DNA from: CAYNRG01 sp047973125
GTDB lineage: Bacteria > Bacillota_I > Bacilli_A > Erysipelotrichales > Erysipelotrichaceae
Assembly (NCBI GenBank): GCA_047973125.1
Contig: JBKEBK010000024.1
Span: 233,549 to 297,548, forward strand
DNA length: 64,000 nucleotides
Reading direction: 5' to 3'
The notes beneath the pieces are model-generated. The model saw nothing but the letters and a program-made list of their open reading frames with translations, searched no databases and was not told where the DNA came from. A program made the translations under genes and the position numbers. This document shows, one piece after another, positions 18,293 through 25,576 of the stretch (position 1 is the first letter of the stretch; every line of letters begins with the position of its first letter).

Positions 18293-18642
18293 TATGTCCC
18301 TCCTTTTATTCTTTTAGACTGTTTTGATGATTTAACACTTACCTTTAATTTTAATAATGCTATCTCAAATTGAGATTCAACCTTTACATTATAAATAGTA
18401 TACTCTTTTATACTCTCTTTTTTTATTGTAATATCTACATTACTATATTTACTTTTATACTGCGAAACTTCTTCAAGATAATAATCACTATCACCATCAC
18501 TTACTTCAATAATTTCCACAACTCTAGATGACATCATGTTAAGTTTATTATAAACCGCTGCATATCTTATAACTTGTGGAAGCATGATAATAATAAATGA
18601 GAATACCAGTAATAAACCATATGATTGAATAATTGATTTCAT
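18292..18642 (-). CDS. Small membrane protein, TadE/pseudopilin-like, in Tad operon
   Basis: A 116-residue protein with one N-terminal hydrophobic helix (about 8-26, FSFIIIMLPQVIRYAA) followed by an extracellular alpha/beta domain and a basic tail. This is the plan of TadE/TadF or DUF4320-like minor pilins. It begins immediately after the TadC-like gene stop, with AGAGGG about 10 bases upstream, and overlaps the next gene by one base. It may prime or cap the pilus. The family is inferred from size, topology and position. Confidence 0.65.
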   Translation of the reverse strand: MKSIIQSYGLLLVFSFIIIMLPQVIRYAAVYNKLNMMSSRVVEIIEVSDGDSDYYLEEVSQYKSKYSNVDITIKKESIKEYTIYNVKVESQFEIALLKLKVSVKSSKQSKRIKGGT

Positions 18643-19407
18643 TTACATTAGACCCTCTAGACTAACTAAACTAAACATACTAATTAGTAGTAAACCAACC
18701 CAAAGAAATAGAATCCATGGAAGCATTGCTTGTACATCTAAAAATTTTTCAAGTCGATTTTTTCTTTCTATAATAAGTTTTTCATTTGAAATTTTATTTA
18801 ATATAAGAATATTTTTTCCTTTTTTACTTATTGATGTTGATAATGCGTATAAACTTCTAAAAATTCTTGCACAATCTGGGATATTGCTAAACTTATTTGA
18901 AAAATCTATATATGGTTTAACACCTTTTTTATTTCCATTGTGAATATCATTAACTAATATTATTAGATCCTTCTTAAAAACACTTGGAGCATCAACAATA
19001 GAATCTGATAATGCATTTATTATAGGCTTTATCTGAATAAGGACACATAATCTACTCAAATAAAATGGAAATTCAGATTTCGCAATATTTATTGCTCTTT
19101 TATAACGTTTTTTTATAATATAATAGTAGATCTTAAATCCTAAGAATGAGCAACAACAAACGATTAACACTATATTATTGTTTGGATAAGCAATTAAAAA
19201 AGAGAACAATGCAAAAATAATGGTAATTACTTTTCTTTCAAATAAAATTTTTTTATATGATTTATCAGATAATCTATAAACCATATTATAAAAATCATCT
19301 TCTACTATTAAACTAAATAAACCTTCTTTTATACCAGTAACTTCATCTTTATTGTATATCCAAATACAACTTATAAGAAAACTGATTGAACAAATTATAT
19401 AAATCAT
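18643..19407 (-). CDS. TadC-like type II secretion F-domain membrane protein
   Basis: A 254-residue protein with two membrane segments near the N-terminus, a cytoplasmic helical region (about 90-215, containing EFPFYLSRLCVLIQ) and a C-terminal hydrophobic segment. TadB and TadC proteins of Flp/Tad systems have this T2SF layout and form the inner-membrane platform on which the ATPase drives pilus assembly. Start follows AGGAG. It sits between the TadB-like gene and the small pilin-like gene. The sequence is divergent, so the call rests on order, size and topology. Confidence 0.7.
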   Translation of the reverse strand: MIYIICSISFLISCIWIYNKDEVTGIKEGLFSLIVEDDFYNMVYRLSDKSYKKILFERKVITIIFALFSFLIAYPNNNIVLIVCCCSFLGFKIYYYIIKKRYKRAINIAKSEFPFYLSRLCVLIQIKPIINALSDSIVDAPSVFKKDLIILVNDIHNGNKKGVKPYIDFSNKFSNIPDCARIFRSLYALSTSISKKGKNILILNKISNEKLIIERKNRLEKFLDVQAMLPWILFLWVGLLLISMFSLVSLEGLM

Positions 19408-19414
19408 AGTACTC

Positions 19415-20278
19415 CTAATCTATGTGTTTTTGATTAAAACACCATTTCTCATACAGTAGTAAAGTAATAATATTTAAAAGGTAAAAAACAAAAAGAATAA
19501 TACTTAAAATTTCACTTTTTGCTACTACTTTAAATAAATCTAAAATCATGTATACTGAAACTAAATTTAAAAAAGAAATTATATAAAATATCTTTTTATT
19601 AGCTTTTTTCTTCTCATAAAAATTCGTAACTTCAATTTCAAAGTCATCAATACTATCTTTAATATATGAAATTAATTCCTCACTAATAGCTCCATCTTGT
19701 TTCTTTCCAATAAGTAAAATATGCACCATTTTTACAATAGAATAAGGGTATATTGCCTCAAATAACTCTAACCCTCTTTTTGTATCATTAGTTTTATGAA
19801 TGAAGTCTCTAACTATCATTAATTCTTTATTCATCTTTTCACTTAAAGCCTTTGAGCTAAGCATTAGGACTTGATCTAAAACCATATCCTCCATAATGTA
19901 TACTAAAACGTATTGCGTATAAATGAATACATTATTAATTACATTTTTTTGATGCATAGAATATACTCTTATTCTATAAAAAAACGGATAAACAAATATA
20001 ATAATACTCGATAAAATAATGGTATATAACAGATTATCAAGTGGTTTATAAATCAAAATTATTACAGCCAAAACTAATAAACCACTATGGATGCAATAGT
20101 TTAAGAATGTATAATTTTTATTAATCTGTTTTAACTGTTGCTTTTGCCCTATAAAAGATATATCAATTAATTTTTTAATTAATTGATCATCTTTAAGATT
20201 TGATATATCATTTTTATCAACTCCAAAAATAATAAATATTATTAAAAAACATAATGAGATTATCAATAGGTTAAACAT
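19415..20278 (-). CDS. TadB-like type II secretion F-domain membrane protein
   Basis: A 287-residue protein with N-terminal and central membrane helices, a cytoplasmic region (about 110-225, including VYIMEDMVLDQVL and the conserved-looking KQDGAISEEL) and two C-terminal helices. It starts within the last bases of the ATPase gene (8-base overlap), the usual coupling of CpaF/TadA with TadB. It is expected to form the membrane platform with the TadC-like protein. Confidence 0.72.
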   Translation of the reverse strand: MFNLLIISLCFLIIFIIFGVDKNDISNLKDDQLIKKLIDISFIGQKQQLKQINKNYTFLNYCIHSGLLVLAVIILIYKPLDNLLYTIILSSIIIFVYPFFYRIRVYSMHQKNVINNVFIYTQYVLVYIMEDMVLDQVLMLSSKALSEKMNKELMIVRDFIHKTNDTKRGLELFEAIYPYSIVKMVHILLIGKKQDGAISEELISYIKDSIDDFEIEVTNFYEKKKANKKIFYIISFLNLVSVYMILDLFKVVAKSEILSIILFVFYLLNIITLLLYEKWCFNQKHID

Positions 20279-21293
20279 GATTATACCCCTTTAAATGTGC
20301 CATTAAAGTTTTAGGTATTTTTTCAACACTTTGATTATGTAAATATAAAGTATGGTATATACACTTCTTTTCATTAATGCAGTATTCAAAATAAGCAATT
20401 TCTTCGACTACTCTTTTTATACCATCATCACTTTTAAAACTTTTCATTTTAATAACAATATCAATTAATTGATAGACCCTTTTTTCTATTGAACTATAAG
20501 ATAAATCTACAAGTTTTAACATTTGTAAAATCCTAAGTGGTAATTGTTCGATTTTACTTGCATGCATTGTTGTAAGGACTGTATGACCTGTAGACATTGC
20601 ATCCAATAAATCACTAACCTCCTCACCCCTTGCCTCCTGTAAGAGTATTCTTTGAACATTTAATCTTAATGACATAGAAATTACATCTCTATAGCTAATA
20701 CTTTCTTTAATTCGAAACTCTGATACAGAAATTTTGGGTACTAGTTTTTTTAAGTTGAACTCTAAAGAATCTTCAATTGTAACAACAACCTCATCCTCTG
20801 GGATAAACTGCGATAAATACTTAAGTAGCTCTGTTTTACCACTACCTGTTGTTCCAATAAATATCATATTAAGTTTACTTTTAACTGCAAGTATTAATAA
20901 ATTCAATGCCTCTTTAGAAATAGAATTTTCTTCAACTAATTTTTTAAATGTTAAAAACAATTTTTTTCTAACTTTTCTAAATACAATGACACAACCAGAA
21001 GGAGATAAGTAAGGATGAACACACCCAAAACGATAATCATCCTCATCACTTTGTAAATCACCTTCTAAACTTGGAAAAGATGGATTAAAGTCCTTTTGCA
21101 TCTTGCAGGCAAGTTGACTCGCTATCCTTAATATTTCAGCCTCACAAGTTGTTGCATCATGGAGGTAGTGTCCTTTAATATTTGATGTCACCCATATTTC
21201 ACCACCATTTTTTAATGATACATCTGTTACATCATCAAATTTTAAAAGCTGATATACCACCCCTAAATCAACATTATCAATCAGGTTCATCAT
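20271..21293 (-). CDS. cpaF: CpaF/TadA-type secretion ATPase
   Basis: A 340-residue hexameric-ATPase subunit. The N-terminal domain is followed by the RecA-like core: Walker A GTTGSGKTELLK near residue 145, the Asp-box-like VVTIEDSLEF, Walker B region RILLQEARGEE, and the His-box STGHTVLTTMHAS. It is shorter than typical CpaF (about 420-480) because the leading disordered and three-helix N-terminal region is reduced. It would energise pilin assembly at the cytoplasmic membrane. The gene overlaps the CpaB-like gene upstream (17 bases) and the TadB-like gene downstream. Confidence 0.9.
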   Translation of the reverse strand: MMNLIDNVDLGVVYQLLKFDDVTDVSLKNGGEIWVTSNIKGHYLHDATTCEAEILRIASQLACKMQKDFNPSFPSLEGDLQSDEDDYRFGCVHPYLSPSGCVIVFRKVRKKLFLTFKKLVEENSISKEALNLLILAVKSKLNMIFIGTTGSGKTELLKYLSQFIPEDEVVVTIEDSLEFNLKKLVPKISVSEFRIKESISYRDVISMSLRLNVQRILLQEARGEEVSDLLDAMSTGHTVLTTMHASKIEQLPLRILQMLKLVDLSYSSIEKRVYQLIDIVIKMKSFKSDDGIKRVVEEIAYFEYCINEKKCIYHTLYLHNQSVEKIPKTLMAHLKGYNHV

Positions 21294-22059
21294 TTTTTCC
21301 CTCTAGTGGCTCTGCGACAACATCCCAAGAATTACCAAGAAGGATATCCCTTATTTTATTTGTGTCATAGTACTCACTTGTACTATTATCATTAAAATTC
21401 TCATAGGTAATTATCGGGTAAACTTCTCCTTGTGCTTTTGCAACTTCAACAAGATGGGCGTTCTCCTTTGAAAGAGCAACAACAATAACAGATGTTTTAA
21501 GTTCGCTATCACCCTCAATCGACTCACCGTTTTGATCTTTCACCGATAAAACTCTAGCATCCTTAACAATCTCTCCTTGAAGGATTGTTTTATCAAAACT
21601 ATCATTATACCTTGCACTTCCAAGATAATGTAAATCAATCTCATGTCCAACCAAAATAGAATTTGCATATGATGATACAATATCAACATCAATATTAATT
21701 GCTACCTCCCCTTCAGCCAAACTAAAAAGAGCAACATCATTCATTTTTTCACCACTTGATACCGAATCATAGTAAATTAAAGAATTTTCAACCAATGTAT
21801 GATATGGTTTTACATACATTCCAACTAATTCTTCTTTACTTTTAACAACATTATCAAAAACAACGTATTTAGGAACTTGCACCAAAACAATATCATCCGC
21901 AGTTATCTGACTTCTCGATGGTATTATTCTAGCAACAACTGGCATTAAAACAGTACTCTCTATTTCATTTTTAATACCATAATATGAAAACAAAATGATA
22001 AAGCTCAATAATGAGGATAAAAGAATTGTAGTTAGTATTTTCTTACTCTTATTCTTCAA
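21277..22059 (-). CDS. CpaB/RcpC-like Tad assembly protein (SAF domain)
   Basis: A 260-residue protein with one N-terminal membrane helix and an extracytoplasmic SAF/CpaB domain. Characteristic text is VVARIIPSRSQITADDIVLV followed by EELVGMYVKPYHTLVENSL, then an RcpC-like domain (INIDVDIVSSYANSILVGHEIDLH). The start is TTG, chosen because GGGAGG stands directly upstream and no in-frame ATG fits. In diderms CpaB/RcpC works with the secretin; here, in an apparent monoderm, it more likely organises the pilus at the wall. Part of the Tad operon. Confidence 0.82.
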   Translation of the reverse strand: MKNKSKKILTTILLSSLLSFIILFSYYGIKNEIESTVLMPVVARIIPSRSQITADDIVLVQVPKYVVFDNVVKSKEELVGMYVKPYHTLVENSLIYYDSVSSGEKMNDVALFSLAEGEVAINIDVDIVSSYANSILVGHEIDLHYLGSARYNDSFDKTILQGEIVKDARVLSVKDQNGESIEGDSELKTSVIVVALSKENAHLVEVAKAQGEVYPIITYENFNDNSTSEYYDTNKIRDILLGNSWDVVAEPLEGKNDEPD

Positions 22060-22064
22060 AATAT

Positions 22065-22457
22065 CTACCTCCCATAATCAGCTATAATTACATTAGTAAA
22101 TTCTAAGTCAATATTTTTTTCATCAAATAACTCTTCATCTTTACTTACAACCACAGCAATAGCAGCTGGAAAGCTATTAATATCAATAATTCTAATATGG
22201 TATTCTTCCTTGAAATCTTTATTAATATTGAATAGCTCTACCCACCTCTTAACACACTCATCCTTATCAATCATGACTTTATTATTAACAAATAACTCTC
22301 CAAGTAAAATCCCCTCATCCATTACAGATAATTGGGTATCTCTAACACTTTGAAAAATATCATTTTCAATAAAAATTTTTTTGTTAAACAAAAGAAGTGA
22401 AAACAGTATAATAGTACTTGTTATAATTATTCCAAATATTTTAACTGCTCCACTCAT
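22065..22457 (-). CDS. Small membrane protein of unknown function in Tad operon
   Basis: A 130-residue protein with one N-terminal membrane helix (about 6-24) and an extracellular alpha/beta domain of about 100 residues (VRDTQLSVMDEG... to the C-terminal NVIIADYGR). It starts three bases after the pilin stop and ends five bases before the CpaB-like TTG start, so it is co-transcribed. Size and topology resemble TadE/TadF-type minor pilins. I recognise no specific family. Confidence 0.65.
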   Translation of the reverse strand: MSGAVKIFGIIITSTIILFSLLLFNKKIFIENDIFQSVRDTQLSVMDEGILLGELFVNNKVMIDKDECVKRWVELFNINKDFKEEYHIRIIDINSFPAAIAVVVSKDEELFDEKNIDLEFTNVIIADYGR

Positions 22458-22460
22458 TAC

Positions 22461-22610
22461 TTAACTTCCAATCTCAGAAATCTTATCTAATTGATCTGTA
22501 ATGTTTTCATTAATTTTTGCAATAAATCCTGATTTAAGACTTGCAATTAATGCAGCAATCAAAACAATAGATAATATAAATCCACCATATTCTTGTAATA
22601 TTTCTTTCAT
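22461..22610 (-). CDS. Flp/Tad pilin candidate, 49 residues
   Basis: A short gene with a strong GAGAGGAG site four bases before ATG. The product starts MKEILQEYGGFIL and has one hydrophobic helix (about 9-26) and an amphipathic tail ending DKISEIGS. The Glu7-Tyr8 pair followed by a hydrophobic helix is the hallmark of Flp pilins, where cleavage by the prepilin peptidase usually occurs after a Gly five residues before Glu. Here only six residues precede Glu and no Gly is present, so the protein may need little or no processing. As the first gene of the Tad operon, just before CpaB-, CpaF-, TadB- and TadC-like genes, it is the best candidate for the major pilin. Confidence 0.8.
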   Translation of the reverse strand: MKEILQEYGGFILSIVLIAALIASLKSGFIAKINENITDQLDKISEIGS

Positions 22611-22690
22611 AAAATCTCCTCTCTGTTATATAAGTAATATGTAGATTATTTATAATTCCTAAAAAATTGCAAAAAAAAAATAGCATCATA

Positions 22691-23167
22691 CTATAATTTT
22701 TTATTATTAAGCAAACATATTTTCATGACATCTATTAATTTTTCTTGAACCATTAAGAATGTATCGATATCTTCTGATGATAACTCATCAAATAGATGAC
22801 CTACATTACTCATCAACTCTTCTAAGTGCTTTGCATAACCATCACAGAACAAATGTCCTCTAGCAGTTAATCTTGCTGCTCTTTGTCTGCTATCATTCTC
22901 AGAGGCAATTCTTTCTATATAACCTTTTCTTTCTGTACGAGATGCTGTTTGTGATACAGCTCCTGGAGTAATCCCCATTTTATCAGATATTTCTTTCATA
23001 TTAACTTCATCTGTTGTTTTCTGTAACTCGAATATAGCAATTAATAAATCTGCTTCTTTCTCATACAAAGAATATTTTCTTTGTCTTTGATTATATATAT
23101 TCACATAATTTTGATATACATCAACAAATTTTTTTTGCGTCATAATCATTTTATTTATTTTCTTCAA
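22691..23167 (-). CDS. MarR family transcriptional regulator
   Basis: A 158-residue winged-helix regulator: DLLIAIFELQ, then the helix-turn-helix VNMKEISDKMGITPGAVSQT, then the wing RKGYIERIASENDSRQRAARL. The start is taken as TTG, six bases after AGAGGTG. The longer frame (to 23221) would begin upstream of the promoter's likely start site, so it is rejected. The gene lies 80 bases before the Tad pilin gene on the same strand with no terminator between, so it could regulate or be co-transcribed with the pilus operon. The ligand is unknown. Confidence 0.88.
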   Translation of the reverse strand: MKKINKMIMTQKKFVDVYQNYVNIYNQRQRKYSLYEKEADLLIAIFELQKTTDEVNMKEISDKMGITPGAVSQTASRTERKGYIERIASENDSRQRAARLTARGHLFCDGYAKHLEELMSNVGHLFDELSSEDIDTFLMVQEKLIDVMKICLLNNKKL

Positions 23168-23197
23168 TATTTTCACCTCTTTCTTTTTTACATTAAA

Positions 23198-23226
23198 AGT
23201 ATAAATTTTTATAAAAAACATTACAA
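23198..23226 (-). promoter_or_regulatory. Promoter of marR-type gene with possible operator
   Basis: On the minus strand, TTGTAA, a 17-base spacer and TATACT. An imperfect inverted repeat CAAG-N7-CTTG (23224-23238) overlaps the -35, as expected for autorepression by a MarR protein. The operator is inference. Confidence 0.5.
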
Positions 23227-23307
23227 GGAATATACTTGCTTTTTTTTCGATTTTTTTTACTTAACCGGTTTACATACTTTATATTCTCGGAAAAAGGGAA
23301 TTATTAT

Positions 23308-23384
23308 TGGCGTGCCTGACAGGAGTTGAACCTGCAACCTTCTGAATCGGAATCAGATGCGCTATCCATTTGCGCCACAGGCAC
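23308..23384 (-). tRNA. tRNA-Arg (anticodon CCG)
   Basis: A cloverleaf with acceptor stem GTGCCTG/CAGGCAC, discriminator G and encoded CCA. The D arm contains GGATAGC, the anticodon loop TTCCGAA gives anticodon CCG (codon CGG), and the T arm carries GGTTCAACTCC. 77 bases with no variable-arm extension. Confidence 0.95.
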
Positions 23385-23421
23385 ACAACTATATCTATTT
23401 TATCATAGATACGAATTTTCG

Positions 23422-23430
23422 TGCTATAAT
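23422..23430 (+). promoter_or_regulatory. Extended -10 promoter of HAD gene
   Basis: TGC-TATAAT stands 20 bases before the start codon of the HAD phosphatase gene, with no convincing -35. Confidence 0.55.
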
Positions 23431-23450
23431 ATTTAAGAAGGAGAAACTAA

Positions 23451-24260
23451 ATGCAAAATATAAAACTAATTGTCTGTGACATCGATGGAACAATGATTTC
23501 TCACAACAATAATTCAATAAGTGTTAAATTAAAAGAAGCTTTTGAAAAGATAAAAGAAAAAAATATAGAAATTCTAATAGCAACTGGTCGCCATTTTTCT
23601 TATATTCACCCATCTCTTTTTAATGACTTAAACCCAGAATACCTAGTTACAATTAATGGTGCTTGTTTCAATAAAAATGATGGAACAATTATATCTTCTT
23701 TTCCATTAAAGGAGGAAGATGTATTAAAGCTAACTAAATTTGCTAAAGAAAATGGTTTGGGACTAGGTTTTAAATTTCCAAAAGAAATTGTTAGCTATGC
23801 AAATTACGATATATTCTATGAAGGCTATATTGGTCGCAAAAGAAACAACAAAAACCTACCGGATATAATCAATAACGATACAACTAATGATTACCACATA
23901 AAAGAGAGTCTTCCTCTTGGTTGCTTTATGATTGGTGATGAGAAGACTATAGAAACCTTAAAACCAATACTACCTCATTTGTTTATATCATGGTCATATC
24001 CAAATGGTTATGATATCTTTCCATTTACTACAACAAAAGCTAGTTCAATTGAAGCCTTTTTGAAACTTAAAAAGCTTTCTTGGGAAGACACCATGGTTTT
24101 TGGTGATGCTGAGAATGATATTTCTATGATTCAAAAAGCAAAAATTGGCGTAGCAATGGGCAATGCTAAAGATATTGTAAAAAAAGAAGCAGACTTTATC
24201 ACTAAATCTGTTGATGATGATGGAATTGTCTTCGCATTAGAACATTTCAATATTATTTAA
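23451..24260 (+). CDS. Cof-type HAD-IIB phosphatase
   Basis: A 269-residue Cof/YidA-like HAD phosphatase: motif I VCDIDGTMIS (residues 8-17), motif II ATGRHFSY, a C2B cap in the middle, motif III lysine region, and motif IV FGDAENDISMI near residue 218. Such enzymes dephosphorylate sugar phosphates, pyridoxal phosphate or flavin nucleotides. The gene has its own promoter and GAAGGAG site. Its last 24 bases overlap the end of the convergent pseudouridine synthase gene. The substrate is not readable. Confidence 0.88.
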   Translation: MQNIKLIVCDIDGTMISHNNNSISVKLKEAFEKIKEKNIEILIATGRHFSYIHPSLFNDLNPEYLVTINGACFNKNDGTIISSFPLKEEDVLKLTKFAKENGLGLGFKFPKEIVSYANYDIFYEGYIGRKRNNKNLPDIINNDTTNDYHIKESLPLGCFMIGDEKTIETLKPILPHLFISWSYPNGYDIFPFTTTKASSIEAFLKLKKLSWEDTMVFGDAENDISMIQKAKIGVAMGNAKDIVKKEADFITKSVDDDGIVFALEHFNII

Positions 24261-25115
24261 GTCAGACTTTACTGACTTTTTTTCTTGCGTCACAGGATCT
24301 ATCCACTCAAGTTCAAAGGCATATAAGCCCATCTTTTTAAAGTCACTTGTTTTTTTACCATATAATTTATCATTTACAATTGGATATCCAAGATGGGCTA
24401 AGTGGATACGAATTTGGTGCCTTCTTCCTGTATCTAAACAACAGTGAATAAGTGAATATTGATCACTACTTTTTAATACCTTAAATTCGGTTTTGGCATA
24501 TTTACCACTTTTTGAAATAATCATTTTATTAGATTCATGTCTATTTCTTCCAATTGGCTCACTTACAACAATACTCTTATTAACTTTAATATTTCCAAAC
24601 ACAATAGCCAAATATTTTCTACTTATCTTCTTATTTTGTAAAGCTTTATCAAAATAAGCCTGAAAGAATGAGCATTTACAAAAGAAAACTAAGCCCGAAG
24701 TATCTTCATCTAGACGATGAATTGGTCTTATTAAATGAGACTGATTAGTATCATGATAATACTTTGCTACATCTTTAGAAAGTACCAACTTATCTGTAGC
24801 ATTATCATCATGGACAAGATATCCACTTTTTTTATTTACAATTAAAACAAAATCATCTTCATAGACAACACTAGCTTTAGTATTAGATACCTCAACATCA
24901 ATAAACTCTTCTAAATTTACTTTAATGATATCTTTTTTATTTAAAGTAAAATCATATTTAACAATTTTATCATTTACTAATATAGATTTATTTAATAACT
25001 TAATTGCCTTCTTTTTATTAATATTGTAAAAATCAAAAAATTCTTTGATAGTTTTACCATCAAAGTTATCTAAATTATAAAAGATTAAACAATTGTATTT
25101 CATCTTATATTTCAT
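24237..25115 (-). CDS. RluA-family RNA pseudouridine synthase
   Basis: A 292-residue protein with an S4-like N-terminal RNA-binding region (about 15-75) and the RluA catalytic domain. The catalytic Asp lies in RPIHRLDEDTSGLV near residue 133; also visible are the CCLDTGRRHQIRIHLAHLG strand-helix and the family's RKYLAIVFG motif. It isomerises uridines in rRNA or tRNA; RluD/YlyB/YhcT-type targets cannot be told apart here. The ribosome site is weak (AAGGAT 11 bases upstream). Convergent with the HAD gene, overlapping by 24 bases. Confidence 0.9.
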   Translation of the reverse strand: MKYKMKYNCLIFYNLDNFDGKTIKEFFDFYNINKKKAIKLLNKSILVNDKIVKYDFTLNKKDIIKVNLEEFIDVEVSNTKASVVYEDDFVLIVNKKSGYLVHDDNATDKLVLSKDVAKYYHDTNQSHLIRPIHRLDEDTSGLVFFCKCSFFQAYFDKALQNKKISRKYLAIVFGNIKVNKSIVVSEPIGRNRHESNKMIISKSGKYAKTEFKVLKSSDQYSLIHCCLDTGRRHQIRIHLAHLGYPIVNDKLYGKKTSDFKKMGLYAFELEWIDPVTQEKKSVKSDLNNIEMF

Positions 25116-25225
25116 AAATATTTTCAGTATCCTTTTTAAATAATAAATTAAGCTTTAATTAATATATTTTAGTTAATTTATATTATATTTATTATACATC
25201 ACCTAAATATAATATCAAAAGTATT

Positions 25226-25250
25226 TAAAAAAAACTTCATAATGAAGTTT
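25226..25250 (-). terminator. Terminator of small Cys-rich gene
   Basis: On the minus strand the hairpin AAAACTTCATTATGAAGTTTT is followed by T residues, directly after the stop codon of the small gene. Confidence 0.75.
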
Positions 25251-25438
25251 TATCCCTTATTAGATCTTGGGCAGCAATTCTTACAACCATCAGCATCATC
25301 ATATGTTTTCTTTCCTTCTCTAACAGCAAGATATGGAAACTTAAACTCACCTAAATACTTTTGAGTTTCAGGATTACAATATCTACAATCAGACTTGTGG
25401 ACTTCATGTGATTTAGAATTCATATAAAACTTACGCAT
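25250..25438 (-). CDS. Small Cys/His protein, Ada-type metal-binding-like
   Basis: A 62-residue protein. The start is the ATG after AAGGAGGT, six codons inside the longer frame. It has His14, Cys18, Cys21 (HKSDCRYC) and C-terminal Cys52, Cys55, Cys56 (DGCKNCC), with YLGEF and AVREGKKTY between. The spacing matches small zinc-binding modules related to the Ada metal-binding domain, which also occur fused to nucleases. Zinc or DNA binding is inference. It is monocistronic with its own terminator, divergent from the Y-family polymerase gene. Confidence 0.75.
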   Translation of the reverse strand: MRKFYMNSKSHEVHKSDCRYCNPETQKYLGEFKFPYLAVREGKKTYDDADGCKNCCPRSNKG

Positions 25439-25481
25439 ACTTTTACCTCCTTTCATAACTAAATAATATCTTTAGTAATAA

Positions 25482-25497
25482 ATGTAACTGCTTACAT
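25482..25497. promoter_or_regulatory. Candidate operator: 6-4-6 inverted repeat
   Basis: ATGTAA-CTGC-TTACAT is a perfect 6-base inverted repeat overlapping a minus-strand TATAAT (25501-25496) for the small Cys protein gene and lying between two divergent genes. A regulator-binding site is plausible; the protein is unknown. Confidence 0.4.
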
Positions 25498-25512
25498 TAT
25501 AACATAATTATT

Positions 25513-25541
25513 TTAACTATTTAAGTGTTTAATGATATAAT
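25513..25541 (+). promoter_or_regulatory. Promoter of Y-family polymerase gene
   Basis: TTAACT, a 17-base spacer and a perfect TATAAT, 35 bases before the start codon. I see no GAAC-N4-GTTC LexA box in the region. Confidence 0.5.
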
Positions 25542-25576
25542 ATATAAAATATCAATTATATAAAGGAGGCAAATTA

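Noticed and set aside
23168..23221. Longer N-terminus for the MarR-type protein
   Set aside because: The extra codons overlap the promoter -10 and lack a ribosome site, while the internal TTG has AGAGGTG at the right distance.
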